A stretch of 64,000 nt of DNA from Anastrepha obliqua (Eukaryota > Arthropoda > Insecta > Diptera > Tephritidae): NCBI RefSeq assembly GCF_027943255.1, contig NC_072895.1, forward strand, positions 39,592,001 to 39,656,000, written 5' to 3'. The notes below the pieces were generated by a model. It ran no database searches and was not told where the DNA came from. It saw only the letters and a list, made by a program, of their open reading frames with translations. Of the stretch, positions 21,156 through 32,692 are shown in pieces. The stretch's first letter is position 1. Every line of letters begins with the position of its first letter. A program made the position numbers and the translations under genes.

Positions 21156-22330
21156 ATTGGACTCTAGACTCACGCGTATACACTTCAGTGACCCCTTTGC
21201 TTAGTCAAAAACAGTCCAAAAGATTAGAGGATTTGTTAAGGCTTAAGCTATCAATGCTTCAAGCGTATATGGCGGCACCGATTTGGGCCCACAGAGTGAC
21301 TAATAAGAAAGAAGTAACGATCTTAAAAGCATATGTCCAGTCCTTTAGAAAATAACAAAAAAGGCTTCTCTGTGTCAATTTTAGAATGATTCCGATACCA
21401 GTAAAGATTGAGTACTTCTCTCCGATGCTTTTAATAAGTCCTTACATACTTGGCTGTATCGGAATAACACCAGTTACCCCCTTACATTTAGTAGTTATCA
21501 TATCTCTAAAGCATGAAAATTTGCAAAGCTCTTGAAAGATTTCAGTATAAGTGAATAATCACTAAGTAAATATTTATGTCATCGTAAAAACGCGCACGCA
21601 CCCACAGAAAAAATATGTTATAATATTTTATACAAAATTGAAACCATAAATAGCGCCTTTGACAATTTGTTTACTAACTTCAAAATTTGTGTAAGCAAAA
21701 TTTGTCGCTTAGCACAGCGTAAAAAGAACTGCGAAGTTTAAGTGAAACGAGCAAAGTATTGAAACTAAACTGATTTATGTGCATATTTCACAATTCGCTA
21801 CAAGATAATTGTCTACGATTTAAACCCAGTTAAACTTGTATCTTCATTCTATTTTTAAAGGGAAATAATAAAAAATTCAAGCGCTTAGTTATTGTTGACG
21901 TCATGCGCGCAATTGACGTGCATTCTAAAAAAAAGGTATAAAATGATAAACCGAAAGGAAAAAAACAATAAATAAATACATAATAAATTATCTTCTACAC
22001 ACAACTTACGTTATGAAGCTATGTATAATGTGGAGCTATCATCATTTTCGAACTGAAAATTCGTTGTTAAACAAATCTTTTCGCTTGTCTTATTGGATGA
22101 CCTAAAAAGTTAAAACATGTTTTTTGTTTCTATTTTGTGAAATTAGTTTCATCAAATATCTATTATTTTGATCGATTTAATTTTTTTCAAGTAGGGGTAA
22201 TATTATATTACAGCAATGCAGAACTTATGAGTTATCAAGTGAGTTAAAATTTATTCCTTTAGTAGATAAAAGCTGCGTATTATCGATAAAATTATTACCG
22301 AATTTTGGTCACCTCTTAAACGATTTTAGC
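21156..22330. other. Intergenic DNA between two LINE tails
   Basis: 21190-21400 reads MxQAYMAAPIWAHRVTNKKEV and similar, which may be another decayed LINE segment, but I cannot name a motif. The rest is AT-rich without recognisable features. Confidence 0.35.
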
Positions 22331-24012
22331 CGACTTTTACAAAGCGCGCCAGTCGTTTCATTCTCGTGCTAACCGGCGCCAGTTGGACACATCAACTGAA
22401 GCCAACTCCTTCTCCCCCTGATATTTCCAAAGCAGAGGAGGTATTCCTCTCATTCTGCTTCCATCAACTGGTATAGCATCGAATACTTTCAGAGCCGAAG
22501 CTTTTTGTCGAGGCCGCTGGATCTTTATTCGCTGCACTATGTCCATGTCGTCGTAAAGTTTATACGGCTTATTGTTTCATCGCCTACGATACTCGCCGTC
22601 ACCAACGTGCAAAGGTCAAAAGCCTTCCGTACAATCTTCCCCTCAAACACTCCAAGGGACGCCTCATCGTTACGTTAGGACTGGAGTGATGAGAGCCTTA
22701 TAGATTGTTAGTTCCGTTCGTCGAGAGATGACTTTACTACTCAATTGCCTACTTAGTCCAAAGTAGATATTGTTGGCAAGATAGATTCTCTGTTGAATTT
22801 CAAGACTAACATTGTTGTCGGTGTTAATACCGTCAACATTGACGTGGCTGTCAACAGTGACGTGGGTGCCGATGCGCGAGTGCGCCGACTGTTTGTTCGA
22901 AGACAGGGGGTACTTCGTTTTGTCCTCGTTCACCACCAGATCCATTCGCTTTGCCCCTTTATCCAGTTTGTTAAAGGCAGAACTAACAGCGCGGTTGTTA
23001 AGCCGATGTACGCTCTTATAAAAAATTGTGCCTGATCGATTAAGTTCTGTGGCTTGCACGATCCTCTCTAACATAAGGTTAAAGTAATCAAACGACAGTG
23101 AATTACCCTGTTTGAAACCTCGTTTAGTACCAAACGGCTCGCAGATATCCTTTCCAATTCTGATGGCGCTGCTGGTATTGAACAACGCCATTTTGCTTAG
23201 TCGTATTAGTTTTGCGGGCATACCAAATTCAGACATCGAGGGAAATAGGAAACTCTTTTTCGGGCTGCCAAATGCAACTTTAAAGTGGACAAAAAGATGG
23301 TGTGTGGTGAATCTCCTTTCAGGCGTCTTTTCCAGAACGTGGCTTATTGAGAATATCAGAGCGATTGTGGATTTTCAAGGTCTAAAACCACACTGATAAT
23401 GTCCAATCAGTTGGTTGATGATCGGCCTCAGCTTTTCACACAATACGCTCGCTAGAACCTTATGCGCTATATTTAAAAGACTCATCCCGGGGTAAGTGGC
23501 ACAGATTGCCGGATCGCCCTTCTTATGGGTTGGGCAGAGCACACTTCAATTCCAATCGGCAGGCATGCTTTCATCCGACCATATTTTGCATAAGTGCTGC
23601 TCCACGAACTTTACCAGCTCCTCGTCGCCATGTTTGAATAGCTCAGCCGGCAGTCCGTCGGATTCTACAGCTTTGTTGTTCTTTAGTCGTGTTATCGCAA
23701 TTCTCACCGCGTCATGGTCGGGTGGCGGAATGATAGTTCCGTCGTCATAGATTGGGGTATCGGGATCTTCAAATTGCCTCTGACATGCGCAGTAGTCACT
23801 ATTTAGCAGGTTCGAAAAGTGTTTCTTCTATAATTTAAGATTGCTCTGTATGCCAGTCACCAGATCGCCGTCTTTGTTCTTACAGGAAAACGCCCCGGTC
23901 TTGAAACCTTCTTTAAGCCGCTGAACTTTCGGGTACAATTTTCGGGCGATGTTCCTATTTGCCAGCATCTCAAGTTCCTTTAACTCTCATATTTCGGCCT
24001 CGCTTTTCTCAA
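22331..24012 (-). pseudogene. LINE ORF2 fragment: RT to C-terminus
   Basis: Read from 24012 downward: a leader (KLYPKVQRLKEGFKTGAF), DPDTPIYDDGTIIPPPDHDA, ITRLKNNKAVESDGLPAELF, WNxSVLCPTHKKGDPAIC, LLNIAHKVLASVL, IGHYQCGF, then MSEFGMPAKLIRLSKMALFN, FKQGNSLSFDYFNLMLERIV, MDLVVNEDKTKYPLSSN, VNTDNNVSLEIQQRIYLANN, SRRTELTIYKALITPVL and the C-terminal ALKVFDAIPVDGSRMRGIPP. These are RT fingers-palm-thumb blocks in order. The catalytic YADD box expected between SGTIFYKSVHRL and VVNEDKTK is missing, and there are several shifts. It is the longest LINE relic here; the short plus-strand frames over it are shadows. Confidence 0.85.
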
Positions 24013-25291
24013 ATTAAATTAATTTAACAAAATAAACAACTTTTTACTTCTTTCAGTTCGATGTTTAGAAATTTTAGTGGTCCCGCAGTTAATACAAGCT
24101 AATAGGGATTTTCCGGGACCTGAAAATCAATTGGTTCCCAGAGTTGACACTCCTAGTATATATGTACATATTTAGTCAGGGCAAAAATGTTTTTTTGTTA
24201 TTTTAAAGTGCTGATATCATTAAAGACTGTAATTTAAGAATAAACACAACAAAACAAAACAACATACTTACTATAAAAAAGAATTATATTATACTTCGTT
24301 GCCATTTTTGCTTTTATTTTGCATAAAATTTACGATGTTTTCATTATTTTTGGCACCAAACATGTCGCCTTTCTTTTTCTGTCTCGCGCAGTTATTTTCT
24401 TTTTTCGGCGGGAATTTTTTTATGTGCAAATGGAAATGAGTTTTGCAAAAGAAGCGTACAGTACAAGTGGCGTTAAACTCGAATAAAAAAAGCGTATTTC
24501 AGTTACAGCTGACCGACTTAAAAACACACACACATACACATGCCCACATACACATGCCCACATACACACATATGAGGGTGTGTGGAAGCGTATTTCTACA
24601 TTACATTCGAGCTTAATGCATTTTTAATTGATTTCAACGAAACCGGCTTAGTCACGTGGACTCTGTTTATTAGACTCTATTAATTACATTGTTTTTGTTT
24701 TGAGTTTTCTGCTGCGAAAACAGATTTAAAATATTGGCTTGTGTTTTGTAATTTTGTTAATAAATATTTAAATTTGAAGAGGGGCAACAAGTTTTTTTTA
24801 TTTTATGGGTGGCAGCTTAAACGAATTTATTATTACGTGGTAATTGAGAGCCTTTAATTCACTGAAGGTTGACGGAAACCTTTGCTTACGGATAATTTCT
24901 GTAAATGTACGTGCAATGTATGTATGTATCCATGTATGTACGTATAATAATTTATACACGGTCCAATGGAAAAAAAATTTCGCGGAATAAATGAAAAATG
25001 GGTCCTGGAAATTACGTCTCCTCTTACGCAGTCTGAACAACCCATCAAGGGGATACGTTAACTAACCGGTACGATGCCAGAGTCATTTCGAAAAAGAAGA
25101 GAAATTGAATATCCCCAATCATTAAACATTGGGTTGAGTAGGTACTCGTACTGCTGTAAATAAATAAATCGTATTCGCCATGTAGAGTACCCTGAATGAA
25201 GTTCGACTTGCTTTGATGCTGAAAAAAGGTGCGTGGAATAAAGTTTCAAAAAGAAAATGTATCGCTTTTCGAGCATTACAATATGTATGTA
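24013..25291. other. Intergenic DNA
   Basis: AT-rich with a short minisatellite (separate entry). GTATGTATCCATGTATGTACG at 24918-24938 is a TATG microsatellite. No gene recognised. Confidence 0.4.
24523..24575. repeat. CA-rich minisatellite, 14-bp unit
   Basis: ACATACACATGCCC repeats in tandem after a CACACACA run and ends in ACATACACACATATG. About 2.5-3 units. Confidence 0.8.
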
Positions 25292-26430
25292 TTGGGGTGG
25301 GAAATAAGTTCATAGCATTTTTATATTTTCTTTTATCTTATTGTTCAACGATTTGTTTGCTGCTTAGCAAAGGGTAAGCATTCATTCGATAGAACTCTTT
25401 CCGCTCTACAAAATTATGTTAATTTTTGAGTTATTTAATTTTGTATTAGTTTTAAAGCTTAGAAATGGCGGAGGCAAACATCAACATTTTCAACACCTGC
25501 GCTTCTTTGCTTTTCATTGCGGTGAAAAAGCTGGCGAAGCAGGGAAATTGGTGACTTGTATGGAGGAGGTGTCATAGGTGAGTCTACAGCACGGAAATCG
25601 TTTCCAAAGTTCAGAAATGGCGCCTTTGACATTGATAACACGTCGCGCAACGGAAGGCATTCTGAGTTCAATGAAGACCGTCTCAAATCACTTTTGAAGG
25701 AGAATGGCCGCCAAGTCAGTCGTGAATCGGTGGAAAAAAGGAACTGCGATAATAAAACGATTCTCAATCGCCTTCATTTAATGGGGTTTACCGAAAAATT
25801 GGGAGCCGGGTGCCTCACGAGCTCAACGAAAAAACAAAGAAATTGCTTCTCAGCATCTCGCCCGCCATCGAGCAACAGGCGATCATAAACAACGCTTTTT
25901 GTACCAAATCGTCACAGAATATGAGAAATGGTGCCTATACTCGTACATCAATATGAAGCAAGGAAAGAAGTGGGTGGCTCCAGGAGATACGCCAAAACCG
26001 AGAGTCAAGTCGGATCTTCATCCAAAGAAGATCATGATATGATTTTGGTAGGACTGGGAGGGAATGGTGCACTGGAAAATGCTCGAAAAAAATGCCACGC
26101 TCAACCAGGAGCTCTACATTGCCCAGCTACTCCGCGTGAATGAGGCTATTCGACAGCACCAGGCCCCACTCCTACTCTTTCACGACAACACCAGGCCTCA
26201 TGTTGCACAAGTCGTCTAATCCGCATTCCGAGAGCTCGAATGTGAGGTCCTTCAGCATCGACCGTATTCTTCAGATCTTTCATCGACCGATTACAATCTT
26301 TTCCGCTCCCTGTCAAACCATGAAGGGCGTTACCTTCCATAACAACGAGGTCCTTAAAAACTGGCTCAACAACTTCTTTGACACCAGACCAGACGATGTT
26401 AGGCGGAACGGTATCAACAAATATGTCGAA
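25292..26430 (+). pseudogene. Decayed mariner, 3' end lost
   Basis: The left end TTGGGGTGGGAAATAAGTTC follows TA (25290-25291), a typical mariner terminus. The transposase starts near ATG 25465 and is broken into several frames: FRNGAFDIDNTSRNGRHSEF, EDRLKSLLKENGRQVSRESV, TILNRLHLMGFTEKLGA, then GDTPKPRVKSDLHPKKIM, LLFHDNTRPHVAQVV (second Asp present) and SSTDYNLFRSL (third Asp present). The first catalytic site reads VTEYEKW rather than VTGDEKW. The mariner stops after GINKYVE at about 26425 and is joined directly to LINE sequence. Confidence 0.8.
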
Positions 26431-26565
26431 ACAGCAACCATTTCCTCTGTGAATACCCTGCCTTATGCAATTATGGGCAAACCACTGTTCGAGGGTCGCG
26501 AACAACTGTCTGCCTTAGGTGTCAACAACTTAACCGGACAGACTTTAACCAACCAAGTCTAGCCC
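26431..26565 (+). pseudogene. LINE RNase H C-terminal scrap
   Basis: FLCEYPAL.. followed in a shifted frame by KPLFEGREQLSALGVNNLTG matches the minus-strand LINE end at 31450-31656 (KPLFEELEQLSGLDVNNL). It abuts the broken mariner on its left and another LINE fragment on its right. Confidence 0.65.
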
Positions 26566-26574
26566 TCGCAGAGA

Positions 26575-27420
26575 CCTATTCCAAAGTGTTCTTACACGCC
26601 AAAGCGTTTAATTTATTCAGAGTTGAAACAGAAGTAAAGCAGGGAGGCGCGTTGTGTACGCTTGTGTTTAATCTGATTCTACACTATGTAATTAAAGGTG
26701 TTGATTCATCAGAGACTATAATCACCAAACCTTCCCTTATGACCTTTAAAAGAAGTATTCCAAGTGCTTCAAAAAAAGCAAAATTATTTGGATTAAAGAT
26801 CAACGAAAATAAGACGAAATTCCTCGCAAGACTTAACACGTAAAGAAAAGCACCAGATCTTACAATTGGTGATCATAAATTGGAAAGCATGGATAAAATT
26901 AACTACCTAGAACGGCTTCTCAGTAGAAGGTAGGGTACAACGAGTGCTACCCAAGACCGTGTGCTGGCTGCAAACAGAGCATAATTTGCACTCGTTAGAC
27001 TGTTAAAAAGTATTCTCTTGAGTAGAGGAACGAAAAGCAAAATATATGAAGCACTGATTCGACCAGTGGACCAGTTTGTCATGTTCGACAAATAGATAAA
27101 ATTACACAATTAAGCACATTGGAAAGAAGAATACTGGGCCCAGTACGGGAAGAAAGTTGTTTCTATCGCAGTAGATATAATAACGAATTGTAGGAATACC
27201 AGATGAAAGAATACGGCAAAGTTTTGGATGCACGCATGTGTGGTGAAAAACGAAGAGGGCGACCGCGGAAGAGATGGTTAGACGACGTTGAGAACGATCT
27301 AAGAGCTTAGGAGCGACCAACTACCGTAGTATGGCTATGAACTGAGATGCATAGAGAAAAATTGTGGGGGAAGCTGAGGCTCACATCGAACTGTAGTGCC
27401 ATGCATGATGATAACGATGA
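26575..27420 (+). pseudogene. LINE RT fragment to 3' end
   Basis: Segments in order: VKQGGALCTLVFNLILHYVI (RT block that is usually KQGDALS), LFGLKINENKTKFLARL, RGTKSKIYEALIRPV and, after stops, GEKRRGRPRKRW-type coding near 27245 with WLDDVENDLRA. The YADD box is absent from the interval where it should lie. The 3' end shows ATGATGATAACGATGATT, a short-repeat tail. Several stops and shifts; not functional. Confidence 0.75.
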
Positions 27421-27429
27421 TTATATTAT

Positions 27430-27515
27430 AAGATTTTCGAAAAAATATTCAGATTTATATGAGCTGAACCGATTTGGAGATACGCCCAAAAATCGAGATT
27501 TTTTATATAAAATTA
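27430..27515. repeat. Dispersed repeat, copy at 27.4 kb
   Basis: ATTATATTATAAGATTTTCG, AAAATATTCAGATTTATATG, AGCTGAACCGATTTGGAGA and GCCCAAAAATCGAG match 45835-45935 in order (ATTATATTGTAAGACTTTTG, AGCTGGACCGATTTGAAAG, GCCAAAAATCGAG). Non-coding. Confidence 0.6.
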
Positions 27516-28505
27516 TTTTTTAAAATATTAGGACCAACTCAGATTGCAGAAGAGTTTAAGTGTTTAAAGATCTACATAAAAATGTTTAAAAATTTTATCA
27601 GGAGCCGCTCGCTACAGCCTATTGCAAACATTCACTATACATACATACTTTGCAATCTTATAAAGTCATTCCCTTCTTCTTCGCACCATTCGTGCACCTT
27701 CCAAATGTTTTCCTCTTCAATTATTCTGTTCCGTTTGTGACATTGAAAGCGTGCTGGCACGAAATGCGCGCCGTATAAAATTGAAATATTAGAGTTTATG
27801 AAAAAATGCACGTCGTCTTTGGTATTTTGTGTGGCACAATAAGGCGATTCTATCGCGCAGTGATCCGGATGCGATGTGTGCGCTTTTTTACGGAAACAGC
27901 ACTTAGTGCACGATAGGAAATTACAGGTACTTCATGTATTTAGTGGTAATGGTATGCAATTAAATTTTGGCAAGCATGGAAACTACTTTAGAACTTGGAT
28001 TAGCTTATAAGTGCTCGTTTTGCTATTAAGTTAATAGAAATAAATTTTAAAAAAATTTCTGGTTGGGGTAAGTACGTTTTGTTCGATTTTTGGCGGCCAT
28101 CGTAGCCTAGTACGTTTGCTAGTGACATGCAGGCAGTATGGCCCTGTGCTCTATTTCCACATTCTACTACATATAAAATATCAAACTTGTTTCTTCACAA
28201 TAGCTGCTCTTTGTTTACCTTGAAAGTATTTTTGGCATGATAACCTCACTCATACAACTTCACACATTCGGTGCAAGAAGGAAAAATAAAGTGAGTTGGC
28301 ATTATACTGCACATCAAGCTCCCTTGAAGCTCAATATAAAAAGCTCCCAAAAAGACAACTGAGAGCAAATTACCGACTGTCTTATAAAATCGGGCGTATG
28401 AAGAATAAAAAGCACAGGTATCAGGAAATAGAAGGTACACAAAAATATTACTCAAGAGGACAACAATGCTTTCAGCATTGCCTTTAAGTCCTATTATGTA
28501 AATGT
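27516..28505. other. Intergenic DNA with a degenerate SINE head
   Basis: GGCGGCCATCGTAGCCTAGTA at 28091-28111 is a box-A-like match to the start of the SINE head; box B and body are not found after it. The rest shows no gene. Confidence 0.45.
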
Positions 28506-29041
28506 AATGTTACAGTCAATGGAGAGCGCTATAGAGCCATGATTAATGACTTTTTCGTGGCTGAATTGGACGATGTTGATGTGGACGACCTTTGGTTCCA
28601 ACAAGACGGCGCTACATGCCATACAGCCAACGCAACAATCGATTTATTTAAGGAAACTTTTGGTGAGCGCATTATCTCGCGCCGTGGACCTGTGGCGTGG
28701 CCTCCAAGATCGTGCGATATAACACCGCTGGACTATTTCTTGTGGGGCTATGTGAAGTCGCTTGTCTACGCAGATAAGCCCGAGACGATTGACGTCTTGG
28801 AAGAGAATATTCGGCGCGTTATTGCTGACATACGGCCCCAATTGCTGCAAAAAGTGGTCGAAAATTGGGCCTCTCGGCTGGAATTTATTCGAGCCAACCG
28901 CGGCGGCCACTTGCCCGAAATCATTTTTAAAACATTATGGCAAACCCTTATCTTTATAATAAAGCTAAATTCTTGGCCATAACATTAAATTATATACGTT
29001 TTATTTCATCTTCAAAACCTAACTTCTAAAAAAAACACCCT
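28506..29041 (+). pseudogene. Third DD41D lineage: transposase C-terminal half and right end
   Basis: The frame from about 28506 (VTVNGERYRAMINDFFVAEL) is open to TAA at 28980-28982. It keeps the second and third Asp (WFQQDGATCH; ITPLDYFLWG, 41 residues apart) and the C-terminal RGGHLPEIIFK. The N-terminal domain and first Asp are absent. The right end AAAAACACCCTTTA at about 29029-29042 resembles the AAAGGGTG-type termini of the 32.43 kb MITE. It is 5'-truncated but otherwise undamaged over about 155 codons. Confidence 0.8.
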
Positions 29042-29267
29042 TTACTATATTACGAGCGAATTCCCATCACGAACTTGGGAAAAATGCTTATTCTATTAAT
29101 CGACGTTTTCGTAGTTAGTGTTGCCAACCACTTGAACTAGGCTCGAATTAGTGATACCAACTTAATTAAAATTCAGATGATTTTTGTGTACTTCGTTGAC
29201 AATTACTGACATAGAAAGCATTAAAACAAAAACAAAACAAGTTTTCTTTAATAATATCTATTTTTTA

Positions 29268-30458
29268 CAGCAAAAAAAAACAAACTGGAACATTTCTTAA
29301 AATTCATTTCGGTGTAGTCTGTTCATGAAAGTTTCCAAATTTAAAGTTTCATCTTCTGGTATAGGGTTCCAGATTTCCTGAATACCATCCTTTAGCTGAC
29401 CTCTCCCATCAATCGTCAAATCGACCAATGTTCAATAGGGTTTAAATCTGGACTTTCAGGCGGATATTGAAGCACTGAATTCGCTTTGTACAGCAACCAT
29501 TCCTTGACAATCGAAGCAGTGTGCTTAGGGTCTTGGTCATACAGAATTTTGCTACAAGCTGGCAGATTCAATTTTTTCAATTGCTTGAGGAATGCTTTGA
29601 TTTAGGATGTTAAGGTAATTCGATTTGTTCATAATTCACTCAATAACCTGCAACGAACCGGCTCCGCTTGCTACCTCTGCACCCCATACCATCAGGCTGC
29701 CAGCACTATGCTTGACGGGTCCGACGACATTGGCTGGTTCTAGTGCTGTGCCCTCTTTTCTCCAAACGAAACGTTAGCCATCTGATCCAAAAATGTTAAA
29801 TTTCGACTCATAAGTGAAAATAACTGGTTTCCAAAATTCTGGAGTATAGGCTTTATAGTCCTTCTTATGCATATTTCGTATTGTTTGCGGATAAACACCA
29901 AAAGTTGCAATTTCTTTTAAAGTTTTTTCAATTCGCACAATGGACATCTTTGAGTTTTCCTGGACGTATACGCCTTTTCGATTGGTCAGATGAAATTTTG
30001 TATGGCCCTCCGCTACCACTTGGACCGAGGCTTTTCAACAATTGCTATAATTTTGGGAATTAAAACTCGTTCCTTATATTATTGTATTTCTCTATGAGAT
30101 CCTTTAAATCTTTAGAAGTTTGTTTTTGCTCCATTCTCTTCTCTTAAAATTATAAAACTCCACAAATACAAAGCTTAAACAAAATGAAATTATGTTACAT
30201 TTACATTTCGAAACTGCAGTGTAGTAACCGATATGTCCAGGTTTGTTCTTTGTTTCTCAAAAATGAAGAGTTTTAGTAACGCTTACATTTTTATAATAAA
30301 TATTTTACTTAGCTGAAATACTTGTCATTGACAAAAGGAAGAAACTTTGACCTTTTATTTGGTTTACTTAGATTTGCCCAAATTGCTCTATTAGTTGCTG
30401 AGAAATCTTCGTGCAAAGAAAAATTGCATATGCGTCCCACTTTTTTTTGGGTTCACTG
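29268..30458 (-). mobile_element. Tc1-like (DD34E) relic
   Basis: On the minus strand the element starts CAGTGAACCCAAAAAAAAGT at 30458 next to TA. Its other end is tentatively CAGCAAAAAAAAACAAACTG at 29268 after TA. The transposase is visible in pieces: KGVYVQENSKMSIVRIEKTL, GVYPQTIRNMHKKDYKAYTP, VIFTYESKFNIFGSDG (first Asp replaced by Tyr), VWRKEGTALEPAN, GAGSLQVIE, then [18 protein letters not shown] and [10 protein letters not shown] (second Asp and Glu 34 residues apart). Stops and a frameshift inactivate it. The Glu at the third position separates it from the mariner copies. Confidence 0.75.
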
Positions 30459-31369
30459 TACTTTAAAAATATATTTAAATAAATCAACGATATTTTAAAT
30501 TAAAATTGATTCCATTATGTAATAGTTTTATTGGTAGAAGAGGATGCTAGATAAAACAGGTGTAGTGGTTGCAATCTCTTTAATTTGGACGACCAAGAGT
30601 TAGTCGTTATAAAAAAAAATTACAGCATTCAATTCACATTTTTTTAAGTTTTATACAGAACTCCCACAAAAGTGCGTTTAAGTATGTATTTGATGTGTTA
30701 AATAATGTGTTTGATCCAAGTGATAAATGTGGAGTGACAGCACAATACTTAGCGATTTCGAACAGAGGTGGCCATCATTTCGTTTTTATAAGAATATGTG
30801 AATAAATTTATTAAAATGCAATGAAATTGAAATAAGTACGTGTGCAAATTTAATGTAATAAGTTTAAAATTAGTAATGTATGTAAATAAATTTTAATTTA
30901 TTTTGGCCCTTCCGTCAGAATATTAATCAATCTTTTGTATTGATGCCTTGTGTGACTGACCGAGACTTATTGAAAAACTAGCTTAAATATTATAAAAGTG
31001 CCAATACAAAAGTGTAAGGAAAGTGATTTATTGGTAAGGAAAAAGATTTATTGGTAAATGATAAATCATTTTCTTTACACTTTAGTTCACTTTACACAAT
31101 TTATTTTTATTTACTTTTATGCCTCTCCTCACAAAATAAAGCAATTTATAAATTTGTCAGAAAAAACTGTCAAAGCTGTGTTTCAATCGAAATTAATAAC
31201 GACGAATTTATGAACTACGAAATTGCGAGTGAATTTCGTGATCACGTTGGAATTGATAATAGTATTTTTTCGATGTTGCCACGTCGGGATCTCCAACGGA
31301 ATTAATTATATGCCTGTCTGTCTTTTTCAAAAGTGGCGCCTAGATATCTGGTTGGTTGGTTAGAGTGGT
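30459..31369. other. AT-rich intergenic DNA
   Basis: AAAGTGATTTATTGGTAAGG and close variants repeat in tandem near 31020-31060. The frame at 31051-31305 has no recognisable domain. Confidence 0.4.
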
Positions 31370-31690
31370 GATTCATCCTGAATCCAACTAGCGCTTCCGC
31401 ACCATTTTGTTGCCACATCCTCGTTACCAACTTGTTATTTACGGCATGACTATACCCAGTCTGTGCGGTTCAGGAACCTTATTAGGTTGTTGACATCTAA
31501 GCCAGACAGTTGTTCGAGCTCCTCGAACAGCGGTTTGCCCAGGGTTAACATTCTGTCCTTCCATAGGGCAGGGCATTCACAGAGGAAATGGAAGGTTGTT
31601 TCCTTTTTCTCCGGTTGTTTGCAACTGTGACAGTATGTGTTGTGAGGGATGCCCATTTTGGCTGCCTGTTCTCCGACAGACCTAGATATC
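31370..31690 (-). pseudogene. LINE ORF2 C-terminus
   Basis: GIPHNTYCHSCKQPEKKETT, HFLCECPALWKDRMLTLGKP and LEQLSGLDVNNLIRFLNRT form the Cys/His-containing end of an RNase H-bearing LINE ORF2, like 7042-7305 and 43030-43180. Undamaged over about 68 codons; everything upstream is missing. Confidence 0.75.
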
Positions 31691-31822
31691 TAGTAGTGAA
31701 TAATTTCTATACGGTATCTGTTTTTTATGTCATCTTTGACATTTGCTAAGTAGACGGACGCACAATTGTTCACGGTAGAACAACGCGTTAAAATTATTTA
31801 AACTTATTATGAAAATGGCCGA

Positions 31823-32010
31823 TGTTCAACACCCCTCGCCCCTCGTCAGGCAATGGCAAACCTCCGAGTGTATTTCTGCCAAAAAGCTCCTCATAAAAAT
31901 ATCTGCCGTTTGAAGTCGGCTTGAAACTGTAGGTCCCTCCATTTGTGGAACAACATCGAGACCCACGCCACAAACAGAAGGAGGAGCTCGGCCAAACACC
32001 CAGGCCCAGT
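31823..32010 (+). mobile_element. SINE, 5'-truncated
   Basis: GCCCCTCGTCAGGCAATGGC, TGTATTTCTGCCAAAAAGC, ATATCTGCCGTTTGAAGTCG, CTGTAGGTCCCTCCATTTGT and GAGGAGCTCGGCCAAACACC follow the SINE body closely. The tRNA-like head is missing and the copy ends directly against DD41D coding sequence. Confidence 0.8.
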
Positions 32011-32172
32011 GGCCAATTCAAAGGCTTGTGAAAAAATTTCGAGAAACTGGTTCTGTCGAGGATAGAAAAAGGACCGATAAACGATAAACTGCATGTTCTG
32101 TTGAGAATATTGCTGCTGTAGCGCAAAGTGTTGCTGAACAACCTTCAACATCGATGTCTCGACGTTTTCAAC
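32011..32172 (+). pseudogene. DD41D transposase N-terminal fragment
   Basis: PTIQRLVKKFRETGSVEDRK, then a stop, then SVENIAAVAQSVAEQPSTSM and SRRFQH match the DNA-binding part of the group (compare IAAVAAAIQ at 6.04 kb and IAAVAEDVMKAPSTSTRR at 18.33 kb). It is cut off on both sides. Confidence 0.65.
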
Positions 32173-32433
32173 ATTTAGACACTTATGAATCGACGGCGAC
32201 TGTTTGGTGGATTTTTCCTGCTTACGTGGACATAGTGGGCATTTAAATGATTTTACTTTTCACTTACAATTGCTAAGGGCCGTATTTTGAATAAAATTAG
32301 CGAAACCCAATTTTAGAATTTTTACTTATTTTATTTTAAAACAACAAAAACATCTAGGCCCGTATTTTCAAAGAATATTTACATGCAGTGCGTTAAAAAG
32401 TTTTGGCGCTGGGATTTTTTATATATACTTTTA

Positions 32434-32692
32434 TAAAGAGTGGTTAAATTTCAAGGGCCGATGTTGAATGTGGACCACACCTAAATTAGAAAAGGTGTAC
32501 GCCGATAAGCCAGCAACAATTCAAGAGCTAAAGGATGAGATAATTCGGCACATTAACGGCATATAATCTCAATTATGCCTCAGCGTCATCGAAGATTTGG
32601 ACCGAGGCCGCGGCGGGCATTTGGCCGATATTTTATTCCATACGTACCTGAGCCATACCAATATTATCATAATGAAACTTAACCACCCTTTA
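32434..32692 (+). mobile_element. 259-bp MITE derived from a DD41D element
   Basis: The left end TAAAGAGTGGTTAAATTTCA and the complement of the right end TAAAGGGTGGTTAAGTTTCA differ at two of 20 positions, with TA just outside each (32432-32433, 32693-32694). Inside, KVYADKPATIQELKDEIIRH and later RGRGGHLADILFHT are the C-terminal part of a DD41D transposase. All upstream coding has been deleted, joining the left terminus to the gene's end. It cannot move without a transposase supplied in trans. Confidence 0.75.

Noticed and set aside
26146..26505. 119-codon minus-strand ORF
   Set aside because: Antisense shadow of the decayed mariner and LINE scrap on the plus strand.
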